Below are positions 52,299-61,323 of a stretch of 64,000 nt of DNA, piece by piece. The stretch spans positions 738,666 through 802,665 of the forward strand of contig LM994626.1 of the NCBI GenBank assembly GCA_000752675.2. The letters run 5' to 3'. This stretch comes from a bacterium OL-1. Its GTDB lineage: Bacteria > Actinomycetota > Coriobacteriia > Coriobacteriales > Atopobiaceae. The notes under the pieces are model-generated. The model saw nothing but the letters and a program-made list of their open reading frames with translations. It searched no databases and had not been told where the DNA came from. Both the position numbers and the translations under genes were made by a program. The number at the start of each line of letters is the position of its first letter. Positions within the stretch are counted from its first letter, which is position 1.

Positions 52299-53093
52299 GT
52301 GAAGCTGCCGAGGCATTATTCAGGGTTGCGCACCAGCACCAGATTTCTCCTGACAACCTTCCTCATCACTTGGCCCGCATGGTGGCTGAATGCGGTCCTA
52401 ACCTCAGCGGGCATCATCGATTATTCAAGTCCCATCGGAACGGCGATCCACACCGCCGGTGTCTTTGGACCCACCATCGCCGGACTCTCGTTGATCCCGG
52501 GAGACTTTACCCTGAAGCGCAGCCTCGCGTTCACGTTCGGCGGACTGAGACGCTCGCTCCCTTGGACCGCGGCGTTTCTCGTCGTGCCGCTGGTTCTTCT
52601 CACCGCCGCTTCCGATGGCCTCGCGGAAAGCTTCAGCCCAATCTCCGCCATGGGGGTCTTCCTTGCTGCCCTCATGGTGAGCGGCGGCAACGAGGAGCTG
52701 GGTTGGCGAGCGGTCCTGGAGCCTGAGCTTGAGCGAAGAATTCCTTTTTTCGCGGCCTGTCTTGCCACCGGGGCGATTTGGGGCCTGTGGCATCTGCCGC
52801 TGTGGTTCACGCAGGGCGCCGGGAGGGAGACGACCCCGTTTCTTGCGTTCGTAACCCTCGCCGTGCTCCTCTCGTTCTGGCTGTCAGCGCTCTATCGCGC
52901 GGGCGGGTGCGCCTTCTCCTGCTGCCTTCTCCATGCATTAGCGAACACGCTAATCGGGGTGCTTTCGCTTTCAAGCATTTCACTTGTGATAGCCGCGATG
53001 CTCGCCCTCACGGGGCTCTCGTTGGCCGCTTTCCGCCGCAAGCTCCCAATCGAAGAGGTCTGCGACGGAAAATCGGAATGGCCTGCTCCGTGA
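52299..53093 (+). CDS. CPBP-family intramembrane metalloprotease
   Basis: A 264-residue membrane protein with about seven helices. CPBP/Abi motifs: NEELGWRAVLEPELERR (EExxxR), WGLWHLPLW (WxxxH) and HALANT. The family includes bacteriocin immunity proteins and prenyl protein proteases. GTG at 52299 has GAGAGGGGG upstream; the open frame before it overlaps the zinc-ribbon gene and is spurious. The 278 bases upstream (52021-52298) contain nothing recognisable. Confidence 0.88.
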   Translation: MKLPRHYSGLRTSTRFLLTTFLITWPAWWLNAVLTSAGIIDYSSPIGTAIHTAGVFGPTIAGLSLIPGDFTLKRSLAFTFGGLRRSLPWTAAFLVVPLVLLTAASDGLAESFSPISAMGVFLAALMVSGGNEELGWRAVLEPELERRIPFFAACLATGAIWGLWHLPLWFTQGAGRETTPFLAFVTLAVLLSFWLSALYRAGGCAFSCCLLHALANTLIGVLSLSSISLVIAAMLALTGLSLAAFRRKLPIEEVCDGKSEWPAP

Positions 53094-53325
53094 ATTAGGT
53101 GAGGCCGCGCTGGCGAACGATCGCAGACAGGCGAGCACCCTTGAACCGGAATGCCGTTCCGATCCAGGATGCTCGTTTTTTCTATATGTGGACAGGCGTG
53201 CAAAGGGGGGCACGAGAAGCGACCCTGAGGACCCCACCCCCCACTCGACCACGCTGACGGGCTTCGTCGTGAGCTCGTGGTAAACGCGGCAAATACCGGG
53301 GATCTCGTCCTTTTACAGCCGCTCG

Positions 53326-53356
53326 ATATGACAAAGGGACTGCCGCTTTGTCATAT
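53326..53356. repeat. ATATGACAAAG palindrome (family C, second copy)
   Basis: A perfect 11-bp inverted repeat with a 9-base centre, 8 bases after the stop of the minus-strand TlpA gene. It shares the core GACAAAGGGACTG with 18534-18562, which also sits at the end of a minus-strand gene. Confidence 0.7.
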
Positions 53357-53363
53357 TCCGCAC

Positions 53364-54314
53364 CTACGCGAGCGCTTGATCGATCAGCTTGTTGAGTGCC
53401 TCGCGCCGCTCAGCAGAGTTGATACCGCCCATGATCGGTTCTCCCACGATGTTGCCGTTCTGGTCGATCACGTAGGTGGTCGGGAACGAGTACAGGTTGG
53501 AGGTGAACTTTCCGGCCTCGCTATCCGACTTAAACCAGATGTTATTATACGTCACGCCCTTCTTGGAAAGCACGTCCTTGGCATCGGCCACCTCGTCTTT
53601 GTTACCATCGAGCGTAAAGGAATTAACGCCCACGACCTGGCCGCTCTTTGCAACAAGCTCCTTGTTAAGCTCCTCCAGATCGCCTAGCTCTCCCACGCAG
53701 GGCTTACAGGTGGTAAACCAGAAATTCATGACGGTCACCTTGTTCTTGGAGAACAGCTCGTCGCTGTTTACATCGTTGCCGTCCAAGTCCTTGCCCTTAA
53801 AGCTGGGGAACTTCGCTGCCTCGCTCTTGCCGTTGGTCATCCCTGCGGTCGAAGCATCAACGCTCTCCCCCTCGCCAGGCGTGCTGCCACATCCGGGGAA
53901 CTCCTTCTCCAGCGCCGTGAGCTTTTCCTCGATCTCCTTGACCTGCTGTGCGCCGGCCTTAAGCGTCTTGAACTCGTCAGCCGTAAACTGGTCCTTGGCG
54001 CTCTCGATGGTATCAAGCAAAAAATCGCCGTAATTCTTGCCGTCCTCAATCATGGGAACGTCTTTGTTGGCCGCAAGGAACACCTTTTCCCACAAAGCGC
54101 TATCGCTCGCAAAGATCTCGTTCTCCTTTTGCAACAGCTGCTGAAACAGTTCGGTGGCCTCCTCGGCACTCGACGGCTTTTGCGCTATGAGCTCGGCAAT
54201 CTGCATATCGCCGCTCGCGGTATTGTTCGCGTCACTCTTAGGTGCAGAACACGCCGCGAGACTCAGCGCCAGCACGGGCACCATCAGCAGGGCCGTAATT
54301 TTTGACAGTTTCAT
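53364..54314 (-). CDS. TlpA-like thioredoxin-fold lipoprotein
   Basis: A 316-residue lipoprotein (lipobox ALSLAAC). An N-terminal helical domain is followed by a TlpA/AhpC-TSA thioredoxin fold with active site WFTTCKPC (Cys203, Cys206) and cis-Pro region SFPTTYVID. It would reduce or rearrange disulfides outside the membrane. It follows the 4Fe-4S membrane protein by 34 bases and forms a redox module with it. Confidence 0.9.
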   Translation of the reverse strand: MKLSKITALLMVPVLALSLAACSAPKSDANNTASGDMQIAELIAQKPSSAEEATELFQQLLQKENEIFASDSALWEKVFLAANKDVPMIEDGKNYGDFLLDTIESAKDQFTADEFKTLKAGAQQVKEIEEKLTALEKEFPGCGSTPGEGESVDASTAGMTNGKSEAAKFPSFKGKDLDGNDVNSDELFSKNKVTVMNFWFTTCKPCVGELGDLEELNKELVAKSGQVVGVNSFTLDGNKDEVADAKDVLSKKGVTYNNIWFKSDSEAGKFTSNLYSFPTTYVIDQNGNIVGEPIMGGINSAERREALNKLIDQALA

Positions 54315-54348
54315 GGTTCCTCCGTTATATCGAAGCTTATATAGGTAC

Positions 54349-55260
54349 CTATTTGTTTTCGCGGGCTTGCGCGGACTGCGCGGTGCTGTTGCCCGTCACG
54401 CCCAGCCCGTAGCGAAAGCTAATGGCATCGACGGGGCACGCACCCACGCACTTGCCGCAGCGGATGCACTCGGCATGGTCGGGCGTACGCGTAACGTCCA
54501 CGTCCATCTGGCACACCTTGGCGCACTTGCCGCACGAGACGCACTTGCACTGATCAACCTGGATCCCCAGTAACGACACCTTGTTCATGAGTGCATAAAA
54601 TGCACCGAGGGGGCAAATCCATTTACAGAAGGGGCGATAGAACAGTACACTCAGCACCACAACCGCAATGAGGATCGCGAGCTTCCAGGTAAAGAGCTTT
54701 CCCAGCGCGAAGCGGATCCCCGTATTCATGATGGACAGCGGAATCGCGCCCTCGAGCACGCCCTGTGGGCAGATGTACTTGCAAAAGAACGGATCGCCCA
54801 TGCCCACATCGTTGACCACCAAGACGGGCAGCAGCACCACGGCAAACAGCAGCACGGCATACTTGATGTACGTGAGCGGCTTGAGCTTTTTCGTGGAGAG
54901 TTTTTTGCCAGGAATCTTATGCAGAAGCTCTTGCAGCCATCCAAACGGACACAAAAAGCCGCATACAAAACGCCCCAACAGCACGCCGATCAGAATGAGT
55001 GTCCCGGTGACGTAATACGAAAAGCTGAACTTAGACGAGCCCACCACCGACTGAAACGACCCGATGGGGCACGCGCCCGAGGCAGCCGGACACGAGTAGC
55101 AGTTGAGCCCCGGCACGCAGACGGCTTTGCCCGCCCCCTGGTAGATGCCTCCCTTGGCAAAGTTGGGCAGATGAATGTTGGTCGCGAGCGTCGCCGCCGC
55201 CTGAATCAATCCGCGGAATCGCGCCAAAAGGTGCGATACGGTGTTTATTCTTTTATCCAA
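54349..55260 (-). CDS. 4Fe-4S binding membrane protein (NapH/CcdA-like redox relay)
   Basis: A 303-residue polytopic protein with about five helices. CVPGLNCYSCP and several CxxxCP motifs (CGFLCPFGW, CKYICPQG, CKWICPLG) precede two ferredoxin-type 4Fe-4S motifs (CVSCGKCAKVC, CIRCGKCVGACPVD). It passes electrons across the membrane to the TlpA-like partner. TTG 55260 starts it, overlapping the small CXXC gene by 8 bases, which fixes the start. Confidence 0.88.
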   Translation of the reverse strand: MDKRINTVSHLLARFRGLIQAAATLATNIHLPNFAKGGIYQGAGKAVCVPGLNCYSCPAASGACPIGSFQSVVGSSKFSFSYYVTGTLILIGVLLGRFVCGFLCPFGWLQELLHKIPGKKLSTKKLKPLTYIKYAVLLFAVVLLPVLVVNDVGMGDPFFCKYICPQGVLEGAIPLSIMNTGIRFALGKLFTWKLAILIAVVVLSVLFYRPFCKWICPLGAFYALMNKVSLLGIQVDQCKCVSCGKCAKVCQMDVDVTRTPDHAECIRCGKCVGACPVDAISFRYGLGVTGNSTAQSAQARENK

Positions 55261-55399
55261 TTCCGATACACTCCAAGCACAGCCTGATTGCCTTGGCCAG
55301 CACGGCATCCGCCTCGCCGCGCATGACGCCAAAGCACACCATGGCCATCCCGACGATCAGCAAAGCAACCTGCGCCACAGGCTTAATCGCTTTGAACAA
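55253..55399 (-). CDS. CD1871A-family small CXXC membrane protein
   Basis: A 48-residue protein with one hydrophobic helix and the C-terminal motif RLCLECIGIG, as in the CD1871A family. Starts at TTG 55399 with AAAGGAG upstream, and its last 8 bases overlap the 4Fe-4S gene. The Cys-x-x-Cys is likely a redox pair. The three genes together form a conserved electron-relay operon. Confidence 0.85.
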   Translation of the reverse strand: MFKAIKPVAQVALLIVGMAMVCFGVMRGEADAVLAKAIRLCLECIGIG

Positions 55400-55488
55400 T
55401 CTGACCACTCCTTTCGCTTCGCGACCCATTGGACCATACCGACTATAAAATCCGCGTTAAGCGCGAATGACTATGCAAGGAGAACGTT

Positions 55489-56163
55489 ATGCGCATCTTG
55501 GTCGTCGAGGACGAGCGGGCGCTGTGCGATGCGATCGCACGCAGCCTGCGCAACTTGGCCTATAGCGTCGACTGCTGCTACGACGGACAGCAGGCCCTCG
55601 ATCTGCTCGATGTCGAGACCTTTGACCTTGTCGTGCTCGACCTCAATCTCCCCCATGTCGACGGCATGACCGTGCTCAGGCAACTCAGAAATACCGATTG
55701 CGAGACCAAGGTGCTCGTGCTCTCGGCACGTGGCGAGGTCGCCGACAAGGTGGCGGGGCTCGATGCCGGCGCCAACGACTACCTCACCAAACCGTTCCAT
55801 CTTGACGAGCTGGCGGCGCGCATCCGTAGCCTCACGCTCAGGCGCTTCACGCAAAACGATACTGTCCTCATCTGCGGGTCGCTGAGCTTTGATACCAAGA
55901 CTCGCGTCGCCTCGGTGGGCGACGTGCCCCTATCCCTCACACGCAAGGAAGCCGGCATCTTGGAATACCTGATGCTCAACCAAGGTCGACCGGTGAGCCA
56001 AGAAGAGCTTATCGAGCACGTATGGGACAGCAGTGTCAACAGCTTTAGCAACGCGACCCGCGTGCATATCTCGTCGCTGCGCAAAAAGCTGCGCGGCGCG
56101 TTGGAGCTCGACCCCATCCGCAACCGGATCGGCGAAGGCTACGTTATGGAGGATGGCGAATGA
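55489..56163 (+). CDS. OmpR-family response regulator
   Basis: A 224-residue regulator: receiver with VVEDERALCDA, phospho-Asp in LVVLDLNLPHVDG and Lys in LTKPFH; OmpR winged helix (LTRKEAGILEYLML; RNRIGEGYVM). AAGGAGAA precedes the ATG. It overlaps the kinase by 4 bases and is divergent from the redox module (89-base gap), which it probably controls. Confidence 0.93.
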   Translation: MRILVVEDERALCDAIARSLRNLAYSVDCCYDGQQALDLLDVETFDLVVLDLNLPHVDGMTVLRQLRNTDCETKVLVLSARGEVADKVAGLDAGANDYLTKPFHLDELAARIRSLTLRRFTQNDTVLICGSLSFDTKTRVASVGDVPLSLTRKEAGILEYLMLNQGRPVSQEELIEHVWDSSVNSFSNATRVHISSLRKKLRGALELDPIRNRIGEGYVMEDGE

Positions 56164-57299
56164 AGCGGCTGTCGCTGCAGTGGCGCATCACGTTGATGAC
56201 GGCCCTGCTGATGTGCTTGACCGGCGTGCTCATTAATTGCATGGTCGGCTACTCCGGCATGCGCTACATGGACTCGATCGGCACTGAAGTGTCGGCGCAT
56301 GGCGAGGTGCAGGCGGACTTGCCCAGCTCATTTGACCCGGCGGGCAAAGAGCTCGACGACGAGCTGACCATCGTCGTGAGCAACGCCCAGGAATCGTTTG
56401 GCGCGACGAGCTGGTATATAACCGCGGCGGTAACGCTGCTCGGCGGCGTGCTGGCCTATTTTGTGAGTGGGCATGCGCTGCGGCCGCTGCGCTCCTTTGC
56501 GGCGCAAGTCGAGAGCGTGCAACCCGACAACCTCGCCGACACAAAGATCAGCGAAGACGTGCCTACCGAACTCAGGCGCTGCAGCGCGTCGTTTAACGAC
56601 ATGATTGCCCGCCTTGACGAGGGTTTTTCTGCGCAAAGGCAGTTTACGGGCAATGCGGCGCACGAGCTGCGCACGCCGCTCGCGCTCATGCAGGCCCAGG
56701 TTGAACTGTTTTGTGCCGAGCACCCCGGCATCGACGCTGACACGGCTAGCCTGCTCGGCCTGCTGCAGGAGCAGACCGAGAGAATGACGCACATGACAAC
56801 GACGCTACTTGAAATGAGCGAGCTGCGCGGTGTTCCCTGCAACGACGAGATTGACCTGGCGCCGATGATCGAGGAAGTGCTCACCGACCTGGCGCCGCTT
56901 GCCGAGGAAAAGGGCATCACGCTTGCAAGCGAGGGCGAAGCGCAAACGATCGGCAGCGACACGCTGATCTATCGACTGCTGTTCAACTTGGCCGAAAACG
57001 CCATTCGCTACGGCGCGCCCAGCTCGACCGTGCAAATCAGCACCCGCGACGAGGGCGACCGCGTGCTGCTGCGCGTGCGCGACCAGGGGCTGGGCATTCC
57101 CGAGCAATACCAGACGAGCATCTTCCAGCCCTTCTTTCGCGTCGACAAATCGCGTAGCAGGGCATATGGCGGCGTGGGCCTGGGACTTGCGCTAGTCTGG
57201 GAGATTGCCGCGCTCCATGGTGGCTCCATCGAGGTCGAAGAGAGCTCGGAGAGAGGAACGACCATGCTCGTGACCCTTCCAGCACGCGCGCTCGGCTAA
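56160..57299 (+). CDS. Sensor histidine kinase
   Basis: A 379-residue kinase with two membrane helices (about 10-30 and 86-105), HAMP-like linker, HisKA box NAAHELRTPLALMQ, N box LAENAIRYG, G1 RDQGLGIPE and G2 GGVGLGLAL. The periplasmic loop is short (about 55 residues). It is the partner of the preceding regulator. Confidence 0.93.
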   Translation: MKRLSLQWRITLMTALLMCLTGVLINCMVGYSGMRYMDSIGTEVSAHGEVQADLPSSFDPAGKELDDELTIVVSNAQESFGATSWYITAAVTLLGGVLAYFVSGHALRPLRSFAAQVESVQPDNLADTKISEDVPTELRRCSASFNDMIARLDEGFSAQRQFTGNAAHELRTPLALMQAQVELFCAEHPGIDADTASLLGLLQEQTERMTHMTTTLLEMSELRGVPCNDEIDLAPMIEEVLTDLAPLAEEKGITLASEGEAQTIGSDTLIYRLLFNLAENAIRYGAPSSTVQISTRDEGDRVLLRVRDQGLGIPEQYQTSIFQPFFRVDKSRSRAYGGVGLGLALVWEIAALHGGSIEVEESSERGTTMLVTLPARALG

Positions 57300-57366
57300 T
57301 AACGCCTCGCCACAAGGCAGCGCAACGCCAAGACCCGCACTCCAATGTCTACTCTTTTCGAAAAAG

Positions 57367-57391
57367 GGGCCCCGCGCGATTGCGCGGGCCC
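57367..57391. terminator. Terminator hairpin after the two-component genes
   Basis: GGCCCGCGC and its near-complement with a 4-base loop, preceded by AAAAAG; lies 68 bases after the kinase stop. Confidence 0.6.
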
Positions 57392-57479
57392 TCATTCATA
57401 GAGCATGACCGGAGTAGACCGAACAGCCTACCCCCACTCGTATATTGGATGCGCTTTAAATAACTGAGCTTTATGATCT

Positions 57480-57859
57480 TAAGCAAAGGCACGGAGGAAA
57501 GCAGGGGCGAAGTTACCCCCCTGGGGCAAAAGGCCTCGTAAATGGGCGAAGCTCGCGTTCTTCGGCGACGACCCCGCCGAGGCGAGCAAGCCCGCGAAAA
57601 CCCCAAGCGCCGAGCCCGCGAGGCATCGAAGGCCCTTAAGCAGCCGGCGATGGGAACCAAGGCGCAGCAGGCGCTCGCGAGTCAGCGGGAGACAATGAAA
57701 CGGGAGTCGGCCCGCGCAAGAAGCCAACGTCGCACGGACGAGGCGGAGGCGCGCTTCGAGCAGCGGAAGCTGAGGCGCAAGCAGAAGCACCGCGGGCATT
57801 TATCGCCATCTGTGGCAACCCTTAAACCCTTATACAGAAGCGGTGTCAGTTCCGCTTGA
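57480..57859 (+). pseudogene. Possible relic of a conjugation-element protein
   Basis: The highly basic ARFEQRKLRRKQKHRGH ending resembles the C-termini of mobile-element proteins such as the DUF3801/PcfB group. Frames before it (KWAKLAFFGDDPAEASKPAK) are separated by a shift. No ribosome site or full domain is present. Assignment is weak and rests on pattern memory. Confidence 0.25.
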
Positions 57860-57912
57860 AACCGACACCGCTGTCTATTGCGCCGCTCGTCAACAGCCAA
57901 TCCCCATCCCGC

Positions 57913-58635
57913 TCAGAAGGTCCTCCCCTCCTGTATGAACTCGGGGAAGTTGGCATGGATGATGCCGTCCCTTTGCTGAACGGGGTCGCTTCGCGTCAGC
58001 AGGTACTTGGGGTAGTTGTCTCTGACCTGCTCGAACGGGCGGTATTCGCGCTCCTCGGTGGACCGGTCGGCCATGATGTCCATTGCGACCTGAACGTATG
58101 CGTAGCCCATCTCCGGGTTCCTGAGGATGAAGTCGCATTCCAGCTTTCCAATGCGCCCAACGCTGACCTTGCAGCCCTGCGCGCGAGCGTAGCGGTAAAC
58201 GATGTTCTCGAGGACGGGCCCGTAGTTGATGCGGTTGTCAGTGTTGGGGGCGAAGTAGAAGCCTAGGTCCGCCAGGTAATACTTCTGCTCGCCTCGAAGC
58301 GATTTTCGTGACTTCAGGTCGAAGCGTGCGCACTTGCTGACGATCTTCGCGTCCTCGAGGATCTGGAGGTATCGCGCGAGCGTCTCGCGCTTGACCCTCA
58401 CGCCCTGCTTGCTCTCGAGGTCGGACTGGATGCTCGCAAGCGAAGTGGTGGCGTCGAAGTTGTTGATGACGTAGTCGCGCATCTGGTTGAACACCGAGAT
58501 GTTCTTGATCTTCACGCGCCCGCGGATGTCCTTTTCGAAGATCTCCTGGATTACCGCCGCGACGTAGGCGCGCTTGTCGGCGAGCCCGGAGGTGGTGATG
58601 CGCGCCATGTCGTCAGGGCGCTTGTTGGAATCCAC
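57913..58635 (-). pseudogene. DUF4143/AAA_14-type ATPase, C-terminal part only
   Basis: 240 residues matching the C-terminal half of the ATP-binding DUF4143 proteins: IFEKDIRGRVKIKN, RETLARYLQILEDAKIVSK, KYYLADLGFYFAPN and IVYRYARAQGCKVSVGRIGKLECDFI. The N-terminal P-loop ATPase is missing, so the gene is truncated. GTG 58635 happens to have AAGGAG upstream, so the fragment might still be translated. Confidence 0.75.
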
Positions 58636-58683
58636 GTAGGGCTCCTTCGGGGTCGATGGGATGCGCCGGCGCGCGCAGGCGCA

Positions 58684-59031
58684 TTGGTCACAACATTAAA
58701 TTACATGCAGACACGACCCGGTTTTCCCTACCGAGCGCGAACGGAAGACGCAGCACGGCTCATCGTACTGGTGAACCTCTACGTCTTCACCAACCACATC
58801 ATGACCCTGGCCACCCTCCCGTTCTTTATCCAAAGCCTGGGCGGAAGCGAGGCGGTCGCGGGCATCTGCGCAACGGCCCTCTCTTTAGCCGCCGTGATCA
58901 TCAGACCGTTTGTGGACTGGTGGCTCGATAACGGAGCCCGCAAGGTGGCGCTTGTGATAGGCCTTCTGCTCTTGGGCGCCGCACCTCCAGGCTATGTGTT
59001 TGTGCCGATTTTCTGTCATGCCGCCCAATGA
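58684..59031 (+). pseudogene. N-terminal fragment of an MFS transporter
   Basis: About 115 residues. From VLVNLYVFTNHIM to GYVFVPI the fragment is very similar to the intact carrier at 28877 (VLVNLCVFTNHIM... GYVFVPV), then a few residues follow and a stop. About 70% of the protein is missing. It is a decayed paralogue or imported orthologue. Confidence 0.8.
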
Positions 59032-59082
59032 CCCCGAAGCGGGTATCACCCAAGAGGCACAGACCCAGTTGAAAGAGGCATC

Positions 59083-59637
59083 ATGTCCAAGCTTGACGAT
59101 TTCATGCGGCTCCTATGCGGCGAGTTCGACAACAGGGAGCAGTTCGAGGCGAAGCGGGCCGCGGGCGAGACCTTCCCCCTTGCCCGCCACGTCAACACCG
59201 CCTGCAACGACAAGATCCTGGGGCTTCCCGACGACTTCGCCGGCACCTTCATGGTCGAGGAGAGCTACTACGAGGTTGACGGCAAGAAGTCTGCCTCGCC
59301 CCACCTGTTCCTCTTCACCGAGGAGAAAGACGGCGTCCTTCTGACCTCCTACGACACGCCCGAGGGCAACGACAAGCGAACGTTCTCCTACGCGACCATG
59401 GTCCCCGCCGAGTTCTCGTCCCTGCGCGAGTCGGGCAAGTTCACGCCCGCGCTCTACCGCGAGCACGATGGCGTATGGGAGGGCGGCTCGGACTCCATGT
59501 TTTCGCCCGTCATGAGGTTCCACCTGTTCGAGAGGTTCTCCGCCGACGTCCTGGAGGTCTCCGAGTCCATGGAGATGAACGGCAAGCGTGTGTTCGGCTT
59601 CGACGAACCAATCCTCTACAAGCGCATCGGCAAGTAG
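59083..59637 (+). CDS. Protein with CpcT/CpeT-like pattern, function unknown
   Basis: A 184-residue soluble protein. The N-terminal GEFDNREQFEAKRAAGETFPLA resembles the start of CpcT/CpeT chromophore lyase-fold proteins, but no phycobiliprotein context exists here, so function is open. Plain ATG at 59083 with AGAGG upstream. Flanked by fragments on both sides. Confidence 0.55.
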   Translation: MSKLDDFMRLLCGEFDNREQFEAKRAAGETFPLARHVNTACNDKILGLPDDFAGTFMVEESYYEVDGKKSASPHLFLFTEEKDGVLLTSYDTPEGNDKRTFSYATMVPAEFSSLRESGKFTPALYREHDGVWEGGSDSMFSPVMRFHLFERFSADVLEVSESMEMNGKRVFGFDEPILYKRIGK

Positions 59638-59750
59638 TCACGAGGCGAGCACGGATAGGCTGTTCCGCGAGGGATGGAGGAGCTTCTACGAGACCCTCGG
59701 ACCACAGGAAGGGACTGGGCGTGCCTGCCCCCTCCCTCGAGGTCAGCTAG

Positions 59751-60116
59751 GGTTGGTACGGAAATGCTGCCGCAGTCCCGAGAGGCTATGTCTTCTCTGG
59801 TTGGTTCAGCAACAAGGACTGCACCACGGCCTACGGCTTCGACGCCGCCGTGGACGGCACTGAGGCCGAGTTCACCCTGTATGCAGGTTGGAAGGCTGAG
59901 GCCCAGCCCGGCGCTGGCGAAAACGGGGGCAACGGCGGAAACTCCTCTGCCAATGCGAACGCAAACGCCAACACCGCTAACAGCAACAGCTCCAACAAGG
60001 GCAACTTGCCCCAGGCCGGCGACAGCCTCACTCTTGTCGGTAGCGCGTTTGCTTTGGTTGCCGCTGTCGCTGCCCTGATTGCGGCATCCGCGCTTCGCCA
60101 CAAGGAGATTCACTAG
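59751..60116 (+). pseudogene. C-terminus of a sortase-anchored surface protein
   Basis: An InlB-type B repeat (GYVFSGWFSNKDC...TLYAGWK), an Asn/Ala/Gly-rich linker and a sortase signal: LPQAGD, a hydrophobic helix (VGSAFALVAAVAALIAASAL) and RHKEIH. No start or signal peptide is present; a stop (TAG 59748-59750) precedes the fragment. It shows that cell-wall-anchored proteins exist in this lineage. Confidence 0.7.
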
Positions 60117-60178
60117 CGAATTAAGCTCGTTTGTCTCCGTTTGCCGGACGGTAGTACAGAAATTGGGCTGCTTGATGA

Positions 60179-60217
60179 AAGGGGCCGAGCCTGGAGACAA
60201 TCCAGACTCGGCCCCTT
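60179..60217. terminator. Intrinsic terminator
   Basis: AAGGGGCCGAG with CTCGGCCCCTT (11 bp), with inner CTGG/CCAG pairing; follows the surface-protein fragment by 63 bases. Confidence 0.75.
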
Positions 60218-60391
60218 CGAGAAGCATTCCGACCACACCCGAACGAATCTCGTTCCTGGACTGCGCCCTCAACGACCCCGAACTATCCCCGCAGGGCACC
60301 GTTCAAACAGTTACGAAACAATCTTGTTGACAAACTGATCCCCGGCGGCCAACCACGGGCGACGCCGGGCAAGGCGCAGGTAGACAAGCTC

Positions 60392-60730
60392 ATGGCATTC
60401 CTTCGCGACCTTGGCGCCCGCGATCGGTTTAGCTCCTACCATTCGCCAGTGCTCGACGGCAAACAATGGCAGCTCTTCGATGGATGCCGCTCGCACGAGG
60501 GGTCTAACGCATATCCCAAAGGCTTCGAGAAGCTGCTGAAATACCTGGCGGACGAATTCGGCTGTGAGGAGATGCGACCGCAGTCCGACGATACCTGCGA
60601 TGGCCCGACCGAATCGGAATGCCTCGCGATGCTGGCCTTTTACGACCTGCCAAGCGGCGAAGAAGCCAGGCAAAGGCTCGAGAACGGCACCTTCGCACAC
60701 TGGACAAAGAGGCTTCGCGAGCTTTTGTAG
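60392..60730 (+). CDS. Hypothetical protein, possibly a fragment
   Basis: A 112-residue frame (MAFLRDLGARDRFSSYHSPVLDGKQWQLF). The same frame is open for 22 codons further upstream, reading PGKAQVDKL, and there is no good ribosome site, so it may be the tail of a larger gene. It is not recognised. Confidence 0.4.
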   Translation: MAFLRDLGARDRFSSYHSPVLDGKQWQLFDGCRSHEGSNAYPKGFEKLLKYLADEFGCEEMRPQSDDTCDGPTESECLAMLAFYDLPSGEEARQRLENGTFAHWTKRLRELL

Positions 60731-60846
60731 ACCCCTCGAAGACGTGAGCCTTCCCTCCCGCCCGCCTCCACGCATCGCCCGTGGCGAGCGCAGGCCGTTT
60801 GGCCGCTTGCGCCCACCATGGGACGCGTCTCCAGGCGGCGCTCCCG

Positions 60847-61173
60847 CTACGAAACAATCGTCTTGTAATAAGCGCCGAAGTCTGCGAGCGAGTCCATGAC
60901 GGGCATCATCTGGCGGCCGAGTTCAGTGAGGCCATACTCGACGCGGGGAGGATTCTCGCCATAGTCATGGCGAAAGACCAGCCCGTCATCCTCCATCTGT
61001 CGCAGGCTGTCGGTGAGCACCTTCTGAGAGATCCCCTCGAGGTCGCGGCGCAACTCGTTGAAACGCCAGGGGCGCACGCGCAGGTTACGGATAATGAGCA
61101 ACTTCCACTTGCCGCCGATGAGCGCTACCGCCGTCGCGACCGGACACTCCGGAAGCTCCTCTTTCGCCTTCAT
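60847..61173 (-). CDS. HxlR-family transcriptional regulator
   Basis: A 108-residue HxlR regulator (ECPVATAVALIGGKWKLLIIRNL; GLVFRHDYGENPPRVEYGLT). ATG at 61173 follows GGTGGG; ATG at 61197 lacks a ribosome site. It is divergent from the cupin gene across about 150 bases containing paired CGTATTTGC/GATACGC-like strings, and probably regulates it. Confidence 0.88.
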   Translation of the reverse strand: MKAKEELPECPVATAVALIGGKWKLLIIRNLRVRPWRFNELRRDLEGISQKVLTDSLRQMEDDGLVFRHDYGENPPRVEYGLTELGRQMMPVMDSLADFGAYYKTIVS

Positions 61174-61323
61174 GGGAGACCCACCCTCCTCGATCATGCC
61201 GGTTTCAAAAAAGATACGCAGTTACAAATAAGTGCGTACTCGTATTTGCATGTGCCTTTGCGTTGAATGTATCCCACGCAGGAGATGCCTGCAAGGTAAA
61301 TCAGCCTCAGGAGAGGAGCCATT

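Noticed and set aside
54349-55332. Longer start for the 4Fe-4S protein
   Set aside because: The extension overlaps the CD1871A gene in another frame and lacks a ribosome site; TTG 55260 fits the overlap.
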